A program made the translations under genes and the position numbers. Below are positions 52,432 to 61,548 of a stretch of DNA of 64,000 nt, one piece after another. The notes beneath the pieces are model-generated. The model saw nothing but the letters and a program-made list of their open reading frames with translations. It ran no database searches and was not told the origin of the DNA. Source of the stretch: JAGLOK01 sp963676355 (GTDB taxonomy: Bacteria; Bacillota; Clostridia; Christensenellales; UMGS416); the NCBI GenBank assembly GCA_963676355.1, contig OY781093.1, forward strand, positions 744,001-808,000, read 5' to 3'. Each line of letters begins with the position of its first letter. Within the stretch, counting starts at the first letter, position 1.

Positions 52432-53331
52432 ATGCATAAATTACAAACAAAAGGTGAAACAGCATTTAGAAGTTTTTCGTTTGCGATTCTTATATTAGTA
52501 TCACTCGCAGCATTCTTACCTTTTTTGCTGATAATAATTTCATCATTCACAAAAGAAGCGTCACTTGTAAGCAACGGTTACAGTTATTTTCCTAAAGAAT
52601 GGAGCTTTGACTCATATTTATTTATGTCTCAGCAGGCAAAAGTAATCTCCAGAGCATATTTGGTTTCAATTGGTGTGACATCTGTGGGAACAGCTGTAAG
52701 CTTAATTATCACGTCGATGCTCGCATATCCAATGTCTAGAAAAGATTTTAGGTACAGAAATATTCTTGCTTTTTTAGTATTTTTTACGATGCTTTTCAGT
52801 GGAGGAATAGTTCCTTCATATATGATGTGGACAAGGATATTTCATATCAACAATACTTTTTTTGCATTGTTGATTCCAAACTACTTGCTCAGTGCTTTTA
52901 ATGTTCTTTTAGTAAGAAACTACTATAAGAATAATGTACCGGTTGCGCTTATTGAAGCTACTCAGATAGACGGCGCAAGCGAACTGACAATATTCTTTAA
53001 AATAATGTTGCCGCTTTCAGTTCCTGTAAGTGTTACAGTGGGACTGTTTACTGGGTTGGCATATTGGAATGATTGGATTAATGCACTATATTACATTGAT
53101 CAGCCAGAATATTATGGAATACAGAATCTTTTGATTAGGATGATGAACAATATTCAGTTCCTTGCATCTTCGCAGGGAAGTCAGCTGACTACAGGAAAAG
53201 TTATCGCTCTGCCAAGCAATGGTATTCGAATGGCGATGGCTGTAATCGGTATATTACCGATTCTGATCACATTCCCTTTCCTACAGAAATATTTAATTAA
53301 AGGTGTTATTGTAGGAGCGATAAAAGGATAA
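52432..53331 (+). CDS. Sugar ABC transporter permease, YtcP-like
   Basis: The 299-residue protein has six membrane helices, the family start FLPFLLIIISSFTKEASL, and the EAA-type loop IEATQIDGASELTIFFKIMLPLSVP. It ends in a positively charged segment and LIKGVIVGAIKG. AGGAGGG lies before the ATG. Tight spacing with the first permease and with the NIF3-like gene (23 bases) makes one transcription unit from the binding protein to the esterase at 54227. Confidence 0.94.
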   Translation: MHKLQTKGETAFRSFSFAILILVSLAAFLPFLLIIISSFTKEASLVSNGYSYFPKEWSFDSYLFMSQQAKVISRAYLVSIGVTSVGTAVSLIITSMLAYPMSRKDFRYRNILAFLVFFTMLFSGGIVPSYMMWTRIFHINNTFFALLIPNYLLSAFNVLLVRNYYKNNVPVALIEATQIDGASELTIFFKIMLPLSVPVSVTVGLFTGLAYWNDWINALYYIDQPEYYGIQNLLIRMMNNIQFLASSQGSQLTTGKVIALPSNGIRMAMAVIGILPILITFPFLQKYLIKGVIVGAIKG

Positions 53332-53353
53332 TATTTTATTTTTAGGAGACATT

Positions 53354-54214
53354 ATGAAAGCAGGAGAAATAGTAAGCAGAATAATTGATTATTCTGAGCC
53401 ACCTTTTAAACTTGAAAAAACGTGTGACATATACACTTCCGGTGGGCCTGATACAGAAGTTACTGGTATTGTAACTACCTTCATGGCTAATTCAGATGTT
53501 ATTAAAGAAGCTATAAGCCTAGGGGCAAATATGATAGTTACCCATGAACCAACATTTTTCACAGGATGGGATACTACCGATTGGTTGGAGAATGATCCGG
53601 TTTATGCTGAGAAAAGAAAGCTAATGGACGATAATAATATGGTCATTTGGAGATATCATGATCATATGCATATGAAAAAACCTGATGGTATATACGAAGG
53701 CTTGAACTATGAGCTTGGTTGGGAAGATTACGTTGAAAAGGCATCCGTTCCTGAGGGCGAAAATGGAAAACCCGGTGGCTTTTCAAAAAACCTCGAGAAT
53801 TTTGGAGGAATATACGTAATACCTGAAACTACCGTTGGTGAGCTTACGAATTTCTTTAAGGAAAAGCTTTCAATGGATGTAGTACAGATAGTTGGCGATC
53901 CTAATATGAAATGCTCAAGAGTTGGCATACTTGTTGGAGGAGGCAGCCTCGGGCTAGGAAAAGAAGAGATGCCTGCTCAAGTGATGAGAAAGCGGAATTT
54001 GGATGTAATGGTCTGTGGAGAAATTACTGAATGGACCTTCTGCTCGTATGTCGACGAGGCGTACAGATTGGGCTTTAATAAGGCTGCAATCATCTTAGGA
54101 CACGAAAGAACAGAGGAATGGGGCATGAAGTATATGGCAAAATGGCTTGGGGACCTTGTTCCAGAACTTCCCATAACATTTGTTGATGCTAAAGAACCAT
54201 TCATATATTTATAA
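53354..54214 (+). CDS. NIF3-like dinuclear-metal protein (paralogue 2)
   Basis: This 286-residue protein is a clear paralogue of the gene at 40594: TEVTGIVTTFMANSDVIKEAI, MIVTHEPTFFTGW, and the His-rich HDHMHM at 102-107 followed by KKPDG. It has a 20-residue insertion (about 125-145) not present in the first copy, and the C-terminal ligand block reads LGHERTEEWGM. AGGAGA precedes the ATG. It is translated from the transporter operon, which places a NIF3-like protein directly in glycoside catabolism. Metal binding is expected; the reaction is unknown. Confidence 0.85.
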   Translation: MKAGEIVSRIIDYSEPPFKLEKTCDIYTSGGPDTEVTGIVTTFMANSDVIKEAISLGANMIVTHEPTFFTGWDTTDWLENDPVYAEKRKLMDDNNMVIWRYHDHMHMKKPDGIYEGLNYELGWEDYVEKASVPEGENGKPGGFSKNLENFGGIYVIPETTVGELTNFFKEKLSMDVVQIVGDPNMKCSRVGILVGGGSLGLGKEEMPAQVMRKRNLDVMVCGEITEWTFCSYVDEAYRLGFNKAAIILGHERTEEWGMKYMAKWLGDLVPELPITFVDAKEPFIYL

Positions 54215-54226
54215 TAAGGAGATAAT

Positions 54227-55045
54227 ATGGCAACATTTCAAATAGATTTTTATTCAAATGCATTAAAAAGAATTGCACCTATGACAGTTATACTACCGAT
54301 TGAAAAGCCTGATTTGCCTGGAATAGAGCTTGAAGACAGAGCTGATTCATTCAAAACTATATATCTTCTACATGGTTTTTCGGGAAGTAACAACGACTGG
54401 CTTAATGGTACAAGGATAGAGTATCTAGCACGTATATTCGGGGTAGCGGTTGTAATGCCAGCAGGCGAAAACAGCTTTTATCTGGATGATAAAATACTCA
54501 ATTGTTATTATGAGCGTCTCGTATGTGAAGAAGTGATTGAGTTTACAAGAAAGGTTTTCCCGCTTTCAGACAAAAGGGAAGATACTACTATTGCAGGACT
54601 TTCAATGGGTGGATATGGAGCAATGAGAAACGGGCTCAAGCACAGCGAAACCTTCGGGAATATCTTTGCTTTTTCTTCAGCACTTATAATAGACAAGCTG
54701 AACGAGATGAAAGAGGATGACCCGAATCCGATGGCTCCTTATAGTTATTACTGCCATGTATTCGGAGACCTTTCAAAGGCTGTTGGAAGTGACATTGACC
54801 CGAAAGCTTTGGCAAAGGAATTGGTCGATGACAAAAAAGAACTGCCCAAGATATTCATGGCATGCGGAAGCGAAGACTTTTTAATCGAGTCAAACCGTGA
54901 TTTCGATAAATATCTAACATCAATTGGATACGAACATGAATATAGGGAAAGCCCCGGTGTACACAATTGGGCTTTCTGGGACTTTTACATAGAAAAGGCG
55001 ATGGAATGGCTTTATGGAAAACCTGTAATGCCGACGCCGTCATAG
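54227..55045 (+). CDS. Esterase of the EstA/FrmB (PF00756-like) family
   Basis: The 272-residue protein begins like tributyrin esterases (TFQIDFYSNALKRIAPMTVILP), has YLLHGFSGSNNDWLN for the oxyanion hole, nucleophile S126 in AGLSMGGYG, an Asp in CGSEDFLI and the His in GVHNWAFWDFY. It lacks a signal peptide. AAGGAG lies before the ATG, 12 bases after the NIF3-like stop. Enzymes of this group remove acetyl or other short acyl groups. It is the last gene of the transporter operon and supports deacylation of the imported compound. Confidence 0.9.
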   Translation: MATFQIDFYSNALKRIAPMTVILPIEKPDLPGIELEDRADSFKTIYLLHGFSGSNNDWLNGTRIEYLARIFGVAVVMPAGENSFYLDDKILNCYYERLVCEEVIEFTRKVFPLSDKREDTTIAGLSMGGYGAMRNGLKHSETFGNIFAFSSALIIDKLNEMKEDDPNPMAPYSYYCHVFGDLSKAVGSDIDPKALAKELVDDKKELPKIFMACGSEDFLIESNRDFDKYLTSIGYEHEYRESPGVHNWAFWDFYIEKAMEWLYGKPVMPTPS

Positions 55046-55074
55046 AACTTATAAACGAGAATAATCCTTTTTAG

Positions 55075-55242
55075 GACAGAGAAGAGGTAAGAAAAGCAGC
55101 ATTAGATAACATTGAGATATTTCTTGATCCTAAAGGATTTAATATAACTTTGGGATATAGGCTACCAATTGAATATGAAACTGCTGTTATATTTATGAAT
55201 CTATTTTCGGTGTCCAAAAAAGAGGTTAGCATGAAATTCTAA
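55075..55242 (+). pseudogene. Remnant of an IS3-family transposase C-terminus
   Basis: An open frame without start reads DREEVRKAALDNIEIFLDPK and then FNITLGYRLPIEYE, which resembles the end of IS3-family OrfB (REEA-x4-YIE-x-F-YN-x3-R-x5-LGY-x-SP-x-EYE). The terminal GTGTCCAAAAAAGAGG at 55210-55225 resembles IS3 end sequence. No other part of an element is visible nearby, and key residues are changed. It is a decayed fragment. Confidence 0.5.
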
Positions 55243-55934
55243 GTTTTTAATCTGACTCGTTTTTGTAGTGAAAATTAATCAATATTATTGTATGATAAGA
55301 CAAAAGCACGTCACTTGTATGACGTGCTTTAATTTTGTTTATCAGTAAGTTAACTTGGCTCTGGCTGCTTAACAGTATTTAAGATAGCTTATAAGGTCTA
55401 CAAAAAAAGCCTCACGATAAAGTGTACTAAATACTTGGTAAAAAGGGTTTGTTTAATCCTGAATCATATAAATGCAAACTAAAAAATAAGGCTATAAACT
55501 CTGATTTATATTGGAGAAACGCCACTTTTTTGAGCATTGTTGTGCGTAACATAAAATAGACAATAGTCTCTAAATTTTATTGTGAAAAGACACAAACACA
55601 TATCAACAAAAAGACAAGACCTATTAAAAGAAAACACAAAATTAATTTATCTATTCTTGCAGGATTCATTTTTTGAGTTTATTATGGATGACGGAAATGA
55701 ATTTTTGTAAGCGGCTTAGATGGCGCAAAGATACATGCATTTTTCCATAAAGACACGTCTCAGATTGATTAAAACACGACAACGGTCTAATTAAAATAGA
55801 CAGAGGCAAGGAGTTGTGACGGGTACATCTGCCCGCTAGTTTATAAAAGAGCCCAATGAGCTGGAAAAGGAAATAGATCCTTAGCGAATTCTATGAGAAT
55901 TAATATAAATAACTTATTAAGACGCAAATAAGAT
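55243..55934. other. Gene-free region between two hydrolase units
   Basis: Apart from the hairpin near 55303 this 690-bp stretch holds no recognisable gene. Its frames are short and broken, and together with the adjacent transposase remnant it looks like decayed sequence. The stretch at 55800-55870 has a somewhat higher GC and may be part of another lost gene, but no family could be recognised. Confidence 0.5.
55303..55337 (+). terminator. Terminator-like hairpin
   Basis: AAAGCACGTCA at 55303-55313 pairs with TGACGTGCTTT at 55320-55330, with a T-rich tail. It is the likely end of the transporter/NIF3/esterase unit. Confidence 0.85.
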
Positions 55935-55955
55935 TTGCGCGAAAAGGAGAAAAAC

Positions 55956-57134
55956 ATGACAGATTTTAAACAAATGGACGCATTGCTAAAAAACTTTGTG
56001 GAAGGAGGCCTGCCGGGATGTGCATGCCAGATTGCAAAAGATGGAGAAACGCTATATGAAAGCTATGCTGGGTTTTCGGATGTGGAAAACAAAAAGCCGT
56101 TAACCAGTGATTCTATATTCCGAATGGCATCCATGAGCAAGTTGCCGCTTTATGTCGCATGTATGATGCTTTATGAACGCGGTAAATTTCTGCTGAGCGA
56201 TCCGATTCATAAGTATTTTTCCGAGTGGAAAAACTTGAAGAAGTTTGAAAAGACTCCCGCGGGTGCAACAAAAACCGTACCGGTGGAAGGATATATGACA
56301 ATCCGCGATGTTTTGTCAATGAAATGTGGTCTGCCTTACTGTAACTTCCCGGGGCCAACAGACAATCAAACGGAAGCTTCCATGCAAAAGTATATGCAAC
56401 CTTTGTGGGACAAGGGATATTATACGATTCGCGAGCAGATAAAAGCTATGTCTCAGGCAACGCTGGCGTTTGAGCCGGGAACTCATTGGCTGTACGGCTT
56501 TTCTAGTGAGCTTGCTGCAGGTCTTATAGAGGCTGTGTGCGATAAGCCTATAGATGATGTGTTTGAAGAGCTTTTGTTTAAACCGCTGGGTATGGACAGC
56601 ACGCGATCTCGCTTTTTCGGAGATATTCAAAAGCGAATGGTAGAGCTATATTTCCGGCAGGAAGACGGATCAGTTGAGAAGGGAAAGATAGTCTTTGATG
56701 ACAAACATTTGCCGGGAAAAGAACACGAAACTGGCTGGGCGCGCTTGTTTTCAAATGTAAATGACTTTACAAAACTTATGCAAATGCTAGCAAATGGCGG
56801 AGTTTACGGAGGCGAGCGCCTGATGGGCAGAAAAACAATAGACCTTATGCGCACCAATGGGCTTGATGAAGCGCAACAGAGAGATTTTGATGCTGATGGA
56901 GTGTATAACCTCGGCTATGGTTATGGCTACGGAGTCAGGACGCTTATTGACAAGTATAAAGGAAACCACAATGGATCGCTGGGTGCTTTCGGATGGACAG
57001 GCGGCTTTGGTACATGGTGTGAGGCAGACCCTGAAGAAGGCGTGTCCATAGTATATATGCACAACATGATGCCCAATATGGAAGAATACTATCATCTGCG
57101 CGTAAGACAGGTGGCTTATGGCTGCCTTAAATAG
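55956..57134 (+). CDS. Serine hydrolase, beta-lactamase fold (class C-like, shorter type)
   Basis: This 392-residue protein has SMSK at S59-K62, YGFSSELAAG in the YxN region (Tyr kept, Ser in third place), and GWTGGFGTW as the C-terminal motif in place of HxG/KTG. It resembles EstB/LovD-type esterases rather than the longer paralogues at 34994, 48148 and 58986. No signal peptide is seen. The ATG at 55956 follows AAAAGGAG; a longer TTG start would contain that site. It precedes a type B carboxylesterase by 30 bases in one operon. Confidence 0.88.
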   Translation: MTDFKQMDALLKNFVEGGLPGCACQIAKDGETLYESYAGFSDVENKKPLTSDSIFRMASMSKLPLYVACMMLYERGKFLLSDPIHKYFSEWKNLKKFEKTPAGATKTVPVEGYMTIRDVLSMKCGLPYCNFPGPTDNQTEASMQKYMQPLWDKGYYTIREQIKAMSQATLAFEPGTHWLYGFSSELAAGLIEAVCDKPIDDVFEELLFKPLGMDSTRSRFFGDIQKRMVELYFRQEDGSVEKGKIVFDDKHLPGKEHETGWARLFSNVNDFTKLMQMLANGGVYGGERLMGRKTIDLMRTNGLDEAQQRDFDADGVYNLGYGYGYGVRTLIDKYKGNHNGSLGAFGWTGGFGTWCEADPEEGVSIVYMHNMMPNMEEYYHLRVRQVAYGCLK

Positions 57135-57164
57135 GTTGATGAAGATTTAGCAAAGGAGAATAAT

Positions 57165-58670
57165 ATGTTAAGAAAAGTGAAAGTTGAAAACGGAATGCTG
57201 GAAGGACTTCCAGCGGCAGATCCAAGAATAACATCGTTTAAAGGAGTGCCGTTCGCCGCACCTCCGATAGGTGAAAATCGCTGGCGCGCACCGCAACCGG
57301 CGGCTGACTGGGACGGTGTATATGAGGCGTATAAATTTGCGCCAATATCCATGCAGTCTACCCCAGGACTTAATAAAGAAGATATTTATACGCGCGAGTG
57401 GGCTGTGGATCCTGAGATACCAATGGGAGAGGACTGTTTGTATCTTAACGTTTGGACGCCGGCAAAGAGCGCCGATGAAAAACTGCCGGTTTTTGTGTGG
57501 TACTTCGGCGGCGGATTGCAGGTGGGAAATACAGCGGAGATGGAGTTTGATGGAGAGCGCATCGCACGTCGAGGCATAGTTGTTGTGACTGTAAACTACA
57601 GGCTCAATGTATTCGGCTTTATGTGCCACCCTGAGATAACTGCGGAAAACCCTGATGCTCCTGCGAACTTCGGAAACCTTGACCAGCAGTATGGAACGCA
57701 GTGGGTTAAGCGCAACATAGAAGCGTTTGGAGGCGATCCGGATAACATCACAATCGGAGGACAGTCTGCAGGAGGCGGTAGCGTGATGTCGCAGGTTACA
57801 TCACCTCAAAATGAAGGACTTTTTCAAAAAGCGGTAGTAGACAGCGGAGTTGCAAAGTTCCCATATTCGATGAGTCTGTTTGGACCGGATCTTACTCTAT
57901 CTCAAGCAGAGCAGCAAGGCGTAAAATTTTTAGACTTCCTTGGTGTGAAATCGCTCAAGGAAGCGAGAGAGCTTGAAGCTTTTTATCTGCGTGACAAGAT
58001 GGAGGAATATAATGAATCGTGGGGAACGATAGTTGATGATAAATTTGCAGTAGGCAATACAAACGATTTATTCATACAAAATAAATGCCATAAAGTGCCT
58101 ATCATGTTTGGTCATACATCCACAGAATTTCCAATGCACCCGAAAGCTTCCACAGTAGAAGAGTTTAAAGAGTTTGCAAAAAAAGAGTACGGAGATGATG
58201 CCGACAGGTTCCTTGAAATATGCTCTTCTTCAAACGGGAGCCTAACAGAGATGCTGCACAAGGCAACAACGCAGCATATGGAGTATTCAATTAGACTTTT
58301 TGCGAAGAAAAAAGCTGAGACGGGAGATAAAACTCCCATGTATTATTGGCTTTTCGGACCTGAAATACCAGGTTGGGATAATCCTGAGGCATTCCATTCG
58401 TCTGATTTATGGTTCTTTTTTGAAACTCTTGCCAAGTGCTGGAGGCCGTTTACAGGAAAGCATTATGATCTTTCTCGCAAGATGTGCAACTATTGGGCAA
58501 ACTTTATTCGCTCGGGTGACCCGAACGGAATTGATTCCAACGGATGCCCGATGCCAAAATGGCAAGCTTATACCGAGGATGAGCCTATGCGAATGATATT
58601 TGCAGATGATGCCTATACATGCAGCGATGGACCGGGAGAGCTTATGGAATTTCTGCTTGAACACAACTGA
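57165..58670 (+). CDS. Type B carboxylesterase
   Basis: The 501-residue protein has the carboxylesterase family layout: ITSFKGVPFAAPPIGENRWR, EDCLYLNVWTP, the oxyanion stretch VWYFGGGLQVG, nucleophile motif GGQSAGGGSV, a Glu in GHTSTEFPMHP and a His in FHSSDLWFFF. All triad positions are present, and it has no signal peptide. AAAGGAG precedes the ATG. Together with the preceding hydrolase it forms a short operon closed by a terminator. Substrates of this family range from short-chain acyl esters to aryl esters. Confidence 0.92.
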   Translation: MLRKVKVENGMLEGLPAADPRITSFKGVPFAAPPIGENRWRAPQPAADWDGVYEAYKFAPISMQSTPGLNKEDIYTREWAVDPEIPMGEDCLYLNVWTPAKSADEKLPVFVWYFGGGLQVGNTAEMEFDGERIARRGIVVVTVNYRLNVFGFMCHPEITAENPDAPANFGNLDQQYGTQWVKRNIEAFGGDPDNITIGGQSAGGGSVMSQVTSPQNEGLFQKAVVDSGVAKFPYSMSLFGPDLTLSQAEQQGVKFLDFLGVKSLKEARELEAFYLRDKMEEYNESWGTIVDDKFAVGNTNDLFIQNKCHKVPIMFGHTSTEFPMHPKASTVEEFKEFAKKEYGDDADRFLEICSSSNGSLTEMLHKATTQHMEYSIRLFAKKKAETGDKTPMYYWLFGPEIPGWDNPEAFHSSDLWFFFETLAKCWRPFTGKHYDLSRKMCNYWANFIRSGDPNGIDSNGCPMPKWQAYTEDEPMRMIFADDAYTCSDGPGELMEFLLEHN

Positions 58671-58705
58671 CATATAGTCGTGACAGAATTTAAAATGACG
58701 AAACG

Positions 58706-58733
58706 GCGTCCCGTTTTTTCGGGGCGCTTTTCT
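58706..58733 (+). terminator. Rho-independent terminator
   Basis: GCGTCCCG at 58706-58713 pairs with CGGGGCGC at 58720-58727 (one G-U pair) around a T6 loop and is followed by T4. Confidence 0.88.
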
Positions 58734-58985
58734 ATAAGAACTCTCTTATATCATCTAGTAACTATATCAGAAATTGACTAATATACTGTCTTTTATATGC
58801 AAGTTTGCATCTTTGGGTATTGGTTAGTTTTTTGATGGAGATCGAAAGTTAAGTCGAGATGTGCGCTAGTTAAATTAACACTTGAAAACCAATTAATAGA
58901 AGTTTAAACTTTTTAAATAGAGATAATGCAGAAATAGTTTTTTGCAATATACACATATAAAATATTAATAGCAGGAGAAAAAACA
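58734..58985 (+). other. AT-rich gap before the fourth serine hydrolase
   Basis: A TTGACT at 58774 has no convincing -10 at a proper distance. No gene, operator of the 18-bp type or structured RNA was seen. Confidence 0.4.
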
Positions 58986-60524
58986 ATGAAGAAAAATAAT
59001 GTATTGACGTTGGACAGCGGTCCTCTTATGAGGATGACGCCTGAATCACAGGGGGTAGACAGCCGCGAAATCTTAAAGTATGTGAAGGAACTGGACGCTT
59101 CTGAAAACGAAATCCATGGGATAATGATAGCAAAGAACAATGTTGTGATAGCCGAATCTTGGCTTTCTCCTTATAAGCCGGATTATCCACATACATGTCA
59201 CTCCATGGGTAAAAGCTACACCTGTACAGCGGTAGGCATAGCCTGCACTGAGGGACTTTTAAATCCGGATGACAAAATTGTTGATTTGCTTAAAGAGGAA
59301 ATTGATATATATGGAGCAAATCCGGATGATAATTTTAAAAAGATAAAGCTAAGGGATGTTATGGCTATGGGCAACGGCATGCCAGGCATGCCTGCATTCA
59401 ACGAATCTTGGATTGAAAATTATCTTAAAAGCTCAGTTGTATATGAGCCGGGAACACATTTTTACTACAATTCAATAGGATCTTGCTTGCTTGGGGCGAT
59501 TGTTGAAAAGGTTACGGGCAAAGGAATACGCGAGTATCTTGACGAGAAATTGTTTTGCAAGATTGGAATTGACGCGGATGATTTGGTGTGGCTGCATTTT
59601 CCTGATGGCACCTATGCCGAGCCTGGAGTTAGTGCCACAACTGAAAGCAATCTGCGCCTTGGACTCTTTTATTTATCAAATGGAATGGTTTCGGGAGAAC
59701 AGATAATATCAGAGAATTGGATGAAAGAAGCTACAAAAAAGCAGATTGAAACAGATGAATCTGGAGGGACTGCTGACTATTTGTATGGATACGGATGGCA
59801 GCTGTGGCATTCAAGTGTTCCGGGGCTTTATCGATTCGACGGCGGACAGGGACAGCTTTGTATGATGTATCCTGAAAACGACGCAGTTATAGCCATTCAT
59901 GAAGGCGGGATACACCCGAACGGAGTGCAAAAGGTTATCGAACTTTCTCAGGAAGCGCTGACATCCATGGGAACTCAGCCACTTCCTGAAAATCCAGAGG
60001 CATTTGATGAACTTAAAGGCTACCTCGAAGGTCGCAGTCTCCAGAAAGGCATATCAAAAGATGTTCCAGAAGACGCGGTAAAATTTAATGGCACATACTA
60101 TGTTAAAGAGGGTAACATAAACTTTTGGATGGAGGTTATTCCAGTGGATGAAGACTTCTATCATTTTTTCTATGATTTATATGCTCAGAATCAGACGAAG
60201 ACAATCAATTTTTCTGTAAAAAAAGATCATATTCTTATGACAGTTAATAATAAGTCCGAATTTAAGCTTTGGCTGGACGGAAGACAGGAAGCATTTGAGA
60301 CCGATAATGTTATGTCAAAGCTCAATAAGACCTGCTCTAGTGCATATTTTGAAGATTCAAACACACTTATTATCAATATCAGATGGTTGAATGGGTGGAC
60401 ATGCTCTAAGACTCGGATAAGTCTTGACGGGTGTAACCTTAATATTGTGACCGAAAAAGATATGCTACACGAAGGACGAACACCTGTTATAAGGCGTGGA
60501 ATCGCCCGAAGAATAGGAATGTAG
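58986..60524 (+). CDS. Serine hydrolase, beta-lactamase fold (paralogue 3)
   Basis: The 512-residue protein has SMGK at S73-K76, YYNSIGS as an intact YxN motif, and FDGGQGQL as third element, followed by a C-terminal beta-rich domain like those of the genes at 34994 and 48148. It has no signal peptide. AGGAG precedes the ATG. It converges on the AraC-type gene with a terminator in the overlap region. Members of the paralogous set differ in the residue after the nucleophile (Thr or Gly in SxxK) and in the YxN motif, suggesting different substrates. Confidence 0.9.
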   Translation: MKKNNVLTLDSGPLMRMTPESQGVDSREILKYVKELDASENEIHGIMIAKNNVVIAESWLSPYKPDYPHTCHSMGKSYTCTAVGIACTEGLLNPDDKIVDLLKEEIDIYGANPDDNFKKIKLRDVMAMGNGMPGMPAFNESWIENYLKSSVVYEPGTHFYYNSIGSCLLGAIVEKVTGKGIREYLDEKLFCKIGIDADDLVWLHFPDGTYAEPGVSATTESNLRLGLFYLSNGMVSGEQIISENWMKEATKKQIETDESGGTADYLYGYGWQLWHSSVPGLYRFDGGQGQLCMMYPENDAVIAIHEGGIHPNGVQKVIELSQEALTSMGTQPLPENPEAFDELKGYLEGRSLQKGISKDVPEDAVKFNGTYYVKEGNINFWMEVIPVDEDFYHFFYDLYAQNQTKTINFSVKKDHILMTVNNKSEFKLWLDGRQEAFETDNVMSKLNKTCSSAYFEDSNTLIINIRWLNGWTCSKTRISLDGCNLNIVTEKDMLHEGRTPVIRRGIARRIGM

Positions 60525-60533
60525 TTAAGAAAT

Positions 60534-61397
60534 TTATAGCATCCCCTCAAACTTTGATTTGTGCGAGGGGGTGTTTTTCTTTCGGTACTCTATAGGGGGA
60601 ATCCCCATGTAGCTTCGGAAAGTGCGGGTGAAATGCTGACGGTTGTTGAAGCCTGTTTCAATTGCGATGTCTAAAATGCTATTGTCGGTGGTGGTTAAAA
60701 GATATGCCGCCATATGAATCCTTACGCCGTTTATTTGTTCGATAATGGAGCGCTTTGCATATTTTTTAAACAATATCTGAAGATATGAGCGGCTTATACC
60801 AATGTTGTCTGCTATCATCTGCACGCTTATGTCTTCGCTGAAATGACTTGCTATATAACTTTTTGCCTGAGTGATGTACTGCACGCCCGAAGGCTTTCCG
60901 TGAAGCTGGAATGAGCGCGCCATTTTTACATAAATAATGTGCAAAAGGCTTGTGATTATAAGATTTTTTTCGGCGTGGTTTGAATTATATTCGTTAATAA
61001 GCTCATTTATTGTCAAATATATATTCTCACAGTCTATAAGAAAGCAGTCCTTTCTTTTCATCGTCATGAAGTTATCTATAAGTGGTGTTTTGGCGCATAG
61101 GGCCTTCAAATTGAAGTAATCCATTTCCGCGGTTTTAGTAAGCTCCAGCACTTGCAGACTGCAATGTACATTTTCAGGAGAATATATTTTATAGTGTGTT
61201 TTTCTTGCAATGTAAATGAGAGTTCGTTTGGGAAGAGGGAATGTTTTGCCAAGCATTTCAATTATACAATGCCCCGCAGTAATATAATAAATATAATTTC
61301 TCTCATCTGAAAAATTAGTTACGGGGTTGTTTTCCAAAGTGAATACTTCTGAAGAAGAAATATAAAAATTTAATGGTTCTTTAAAATTTTGTGGCAT
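60534..61397 (-). CDS. AraC-family transcriptional regulator
   Basis: This 287-residue protein has an N-terminal cupin-like effector domain (about 1-150, with YYITAGHCIIEMLGKTFPLPKRTLIYI) and a C-terminal AraC DNA-binding domain (SVQMIADNIGISRSYLQILFKK, and SILDIAIETGFNNRQHFTRTFRSYMGIPPIEYRKK). It reads toward the last serine hydrolase and away from the lectin-fold gene and permeases. The ribosome site is weak. It is a candidate regulator of the second permease operon or the hydrolase next to it. Confidence 0.92.
   Translation of the reverse strand: MPQNFKEPLNFYISSSEVFTLENNPVTNFSDERNYIYYITAGHCIIEMLGKTFPLPKRTLIYIARKTHYKIYSPENVHCSLQVLELTKTAEMDYFNLKALCAKTPLIDNFMTMKRKDCFLIDCENIYLTINELINEYNSNHAEKNLIITSLLHIIYVKMARSFQLHGKPSGVQYITQAKSYIASHFSEDISVQMIADNIGISRSYLQILFKKYAKRSIIEQINGVRIHMAAYLLTTTDNSILDIAIETGFNNRQHFTRTFRSYMGIPPIEYRKKNTPSHKSKFEGML
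60540..60578 (+). terminator. Terminator of the fourth serine hydrolase, inside the end of the AraC gene
   Basis: CATCCCCTC at 60540-60548 pairs with GAGGGGGTG at 60565-60573 (one G-U) and is followed by TTTTT. It lies in the coding end of the opposing gene. Confidence 0.8.
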
Positions 61398-61470
61398 GGC
61401 AAGTCACCCAAGTTAGCGAATAGTTAAAAGATATGTTTCTTTTTAGGATTATATAGTTCATTACATTCCA

Positions 61471-61496
61471 TTGTCAAGCTATCCGTTGGGTATAAT
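61471..61496 (+). promoter_or_regulatory. Possible promoter of the lectin-fold gene
   Basis: TATAAT at 61491-61496 is clear, but the nearest -35-like TTGTCA (61471-61476) leaves only 14 bases. Confidence 0.35.
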
Positions 61497-61548
61497 ATGG
61501 CAGTAAAAGCATTTTGCTGACGGCTTATATTAAAAAGGAGCGGAAACA

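Noticed and set aside
55800..55934. Short coding-like stretch before the serine hydrolase at 55956
   Set aside because: Frames are broken by stops and no family could be recognised, so it is left as decayed sequence.
57168..57629. 153-codon minus-strand frame opposite the carboxylesterase
   Set aside because: Shadow of a well supported gene; no motif or ribosome site.
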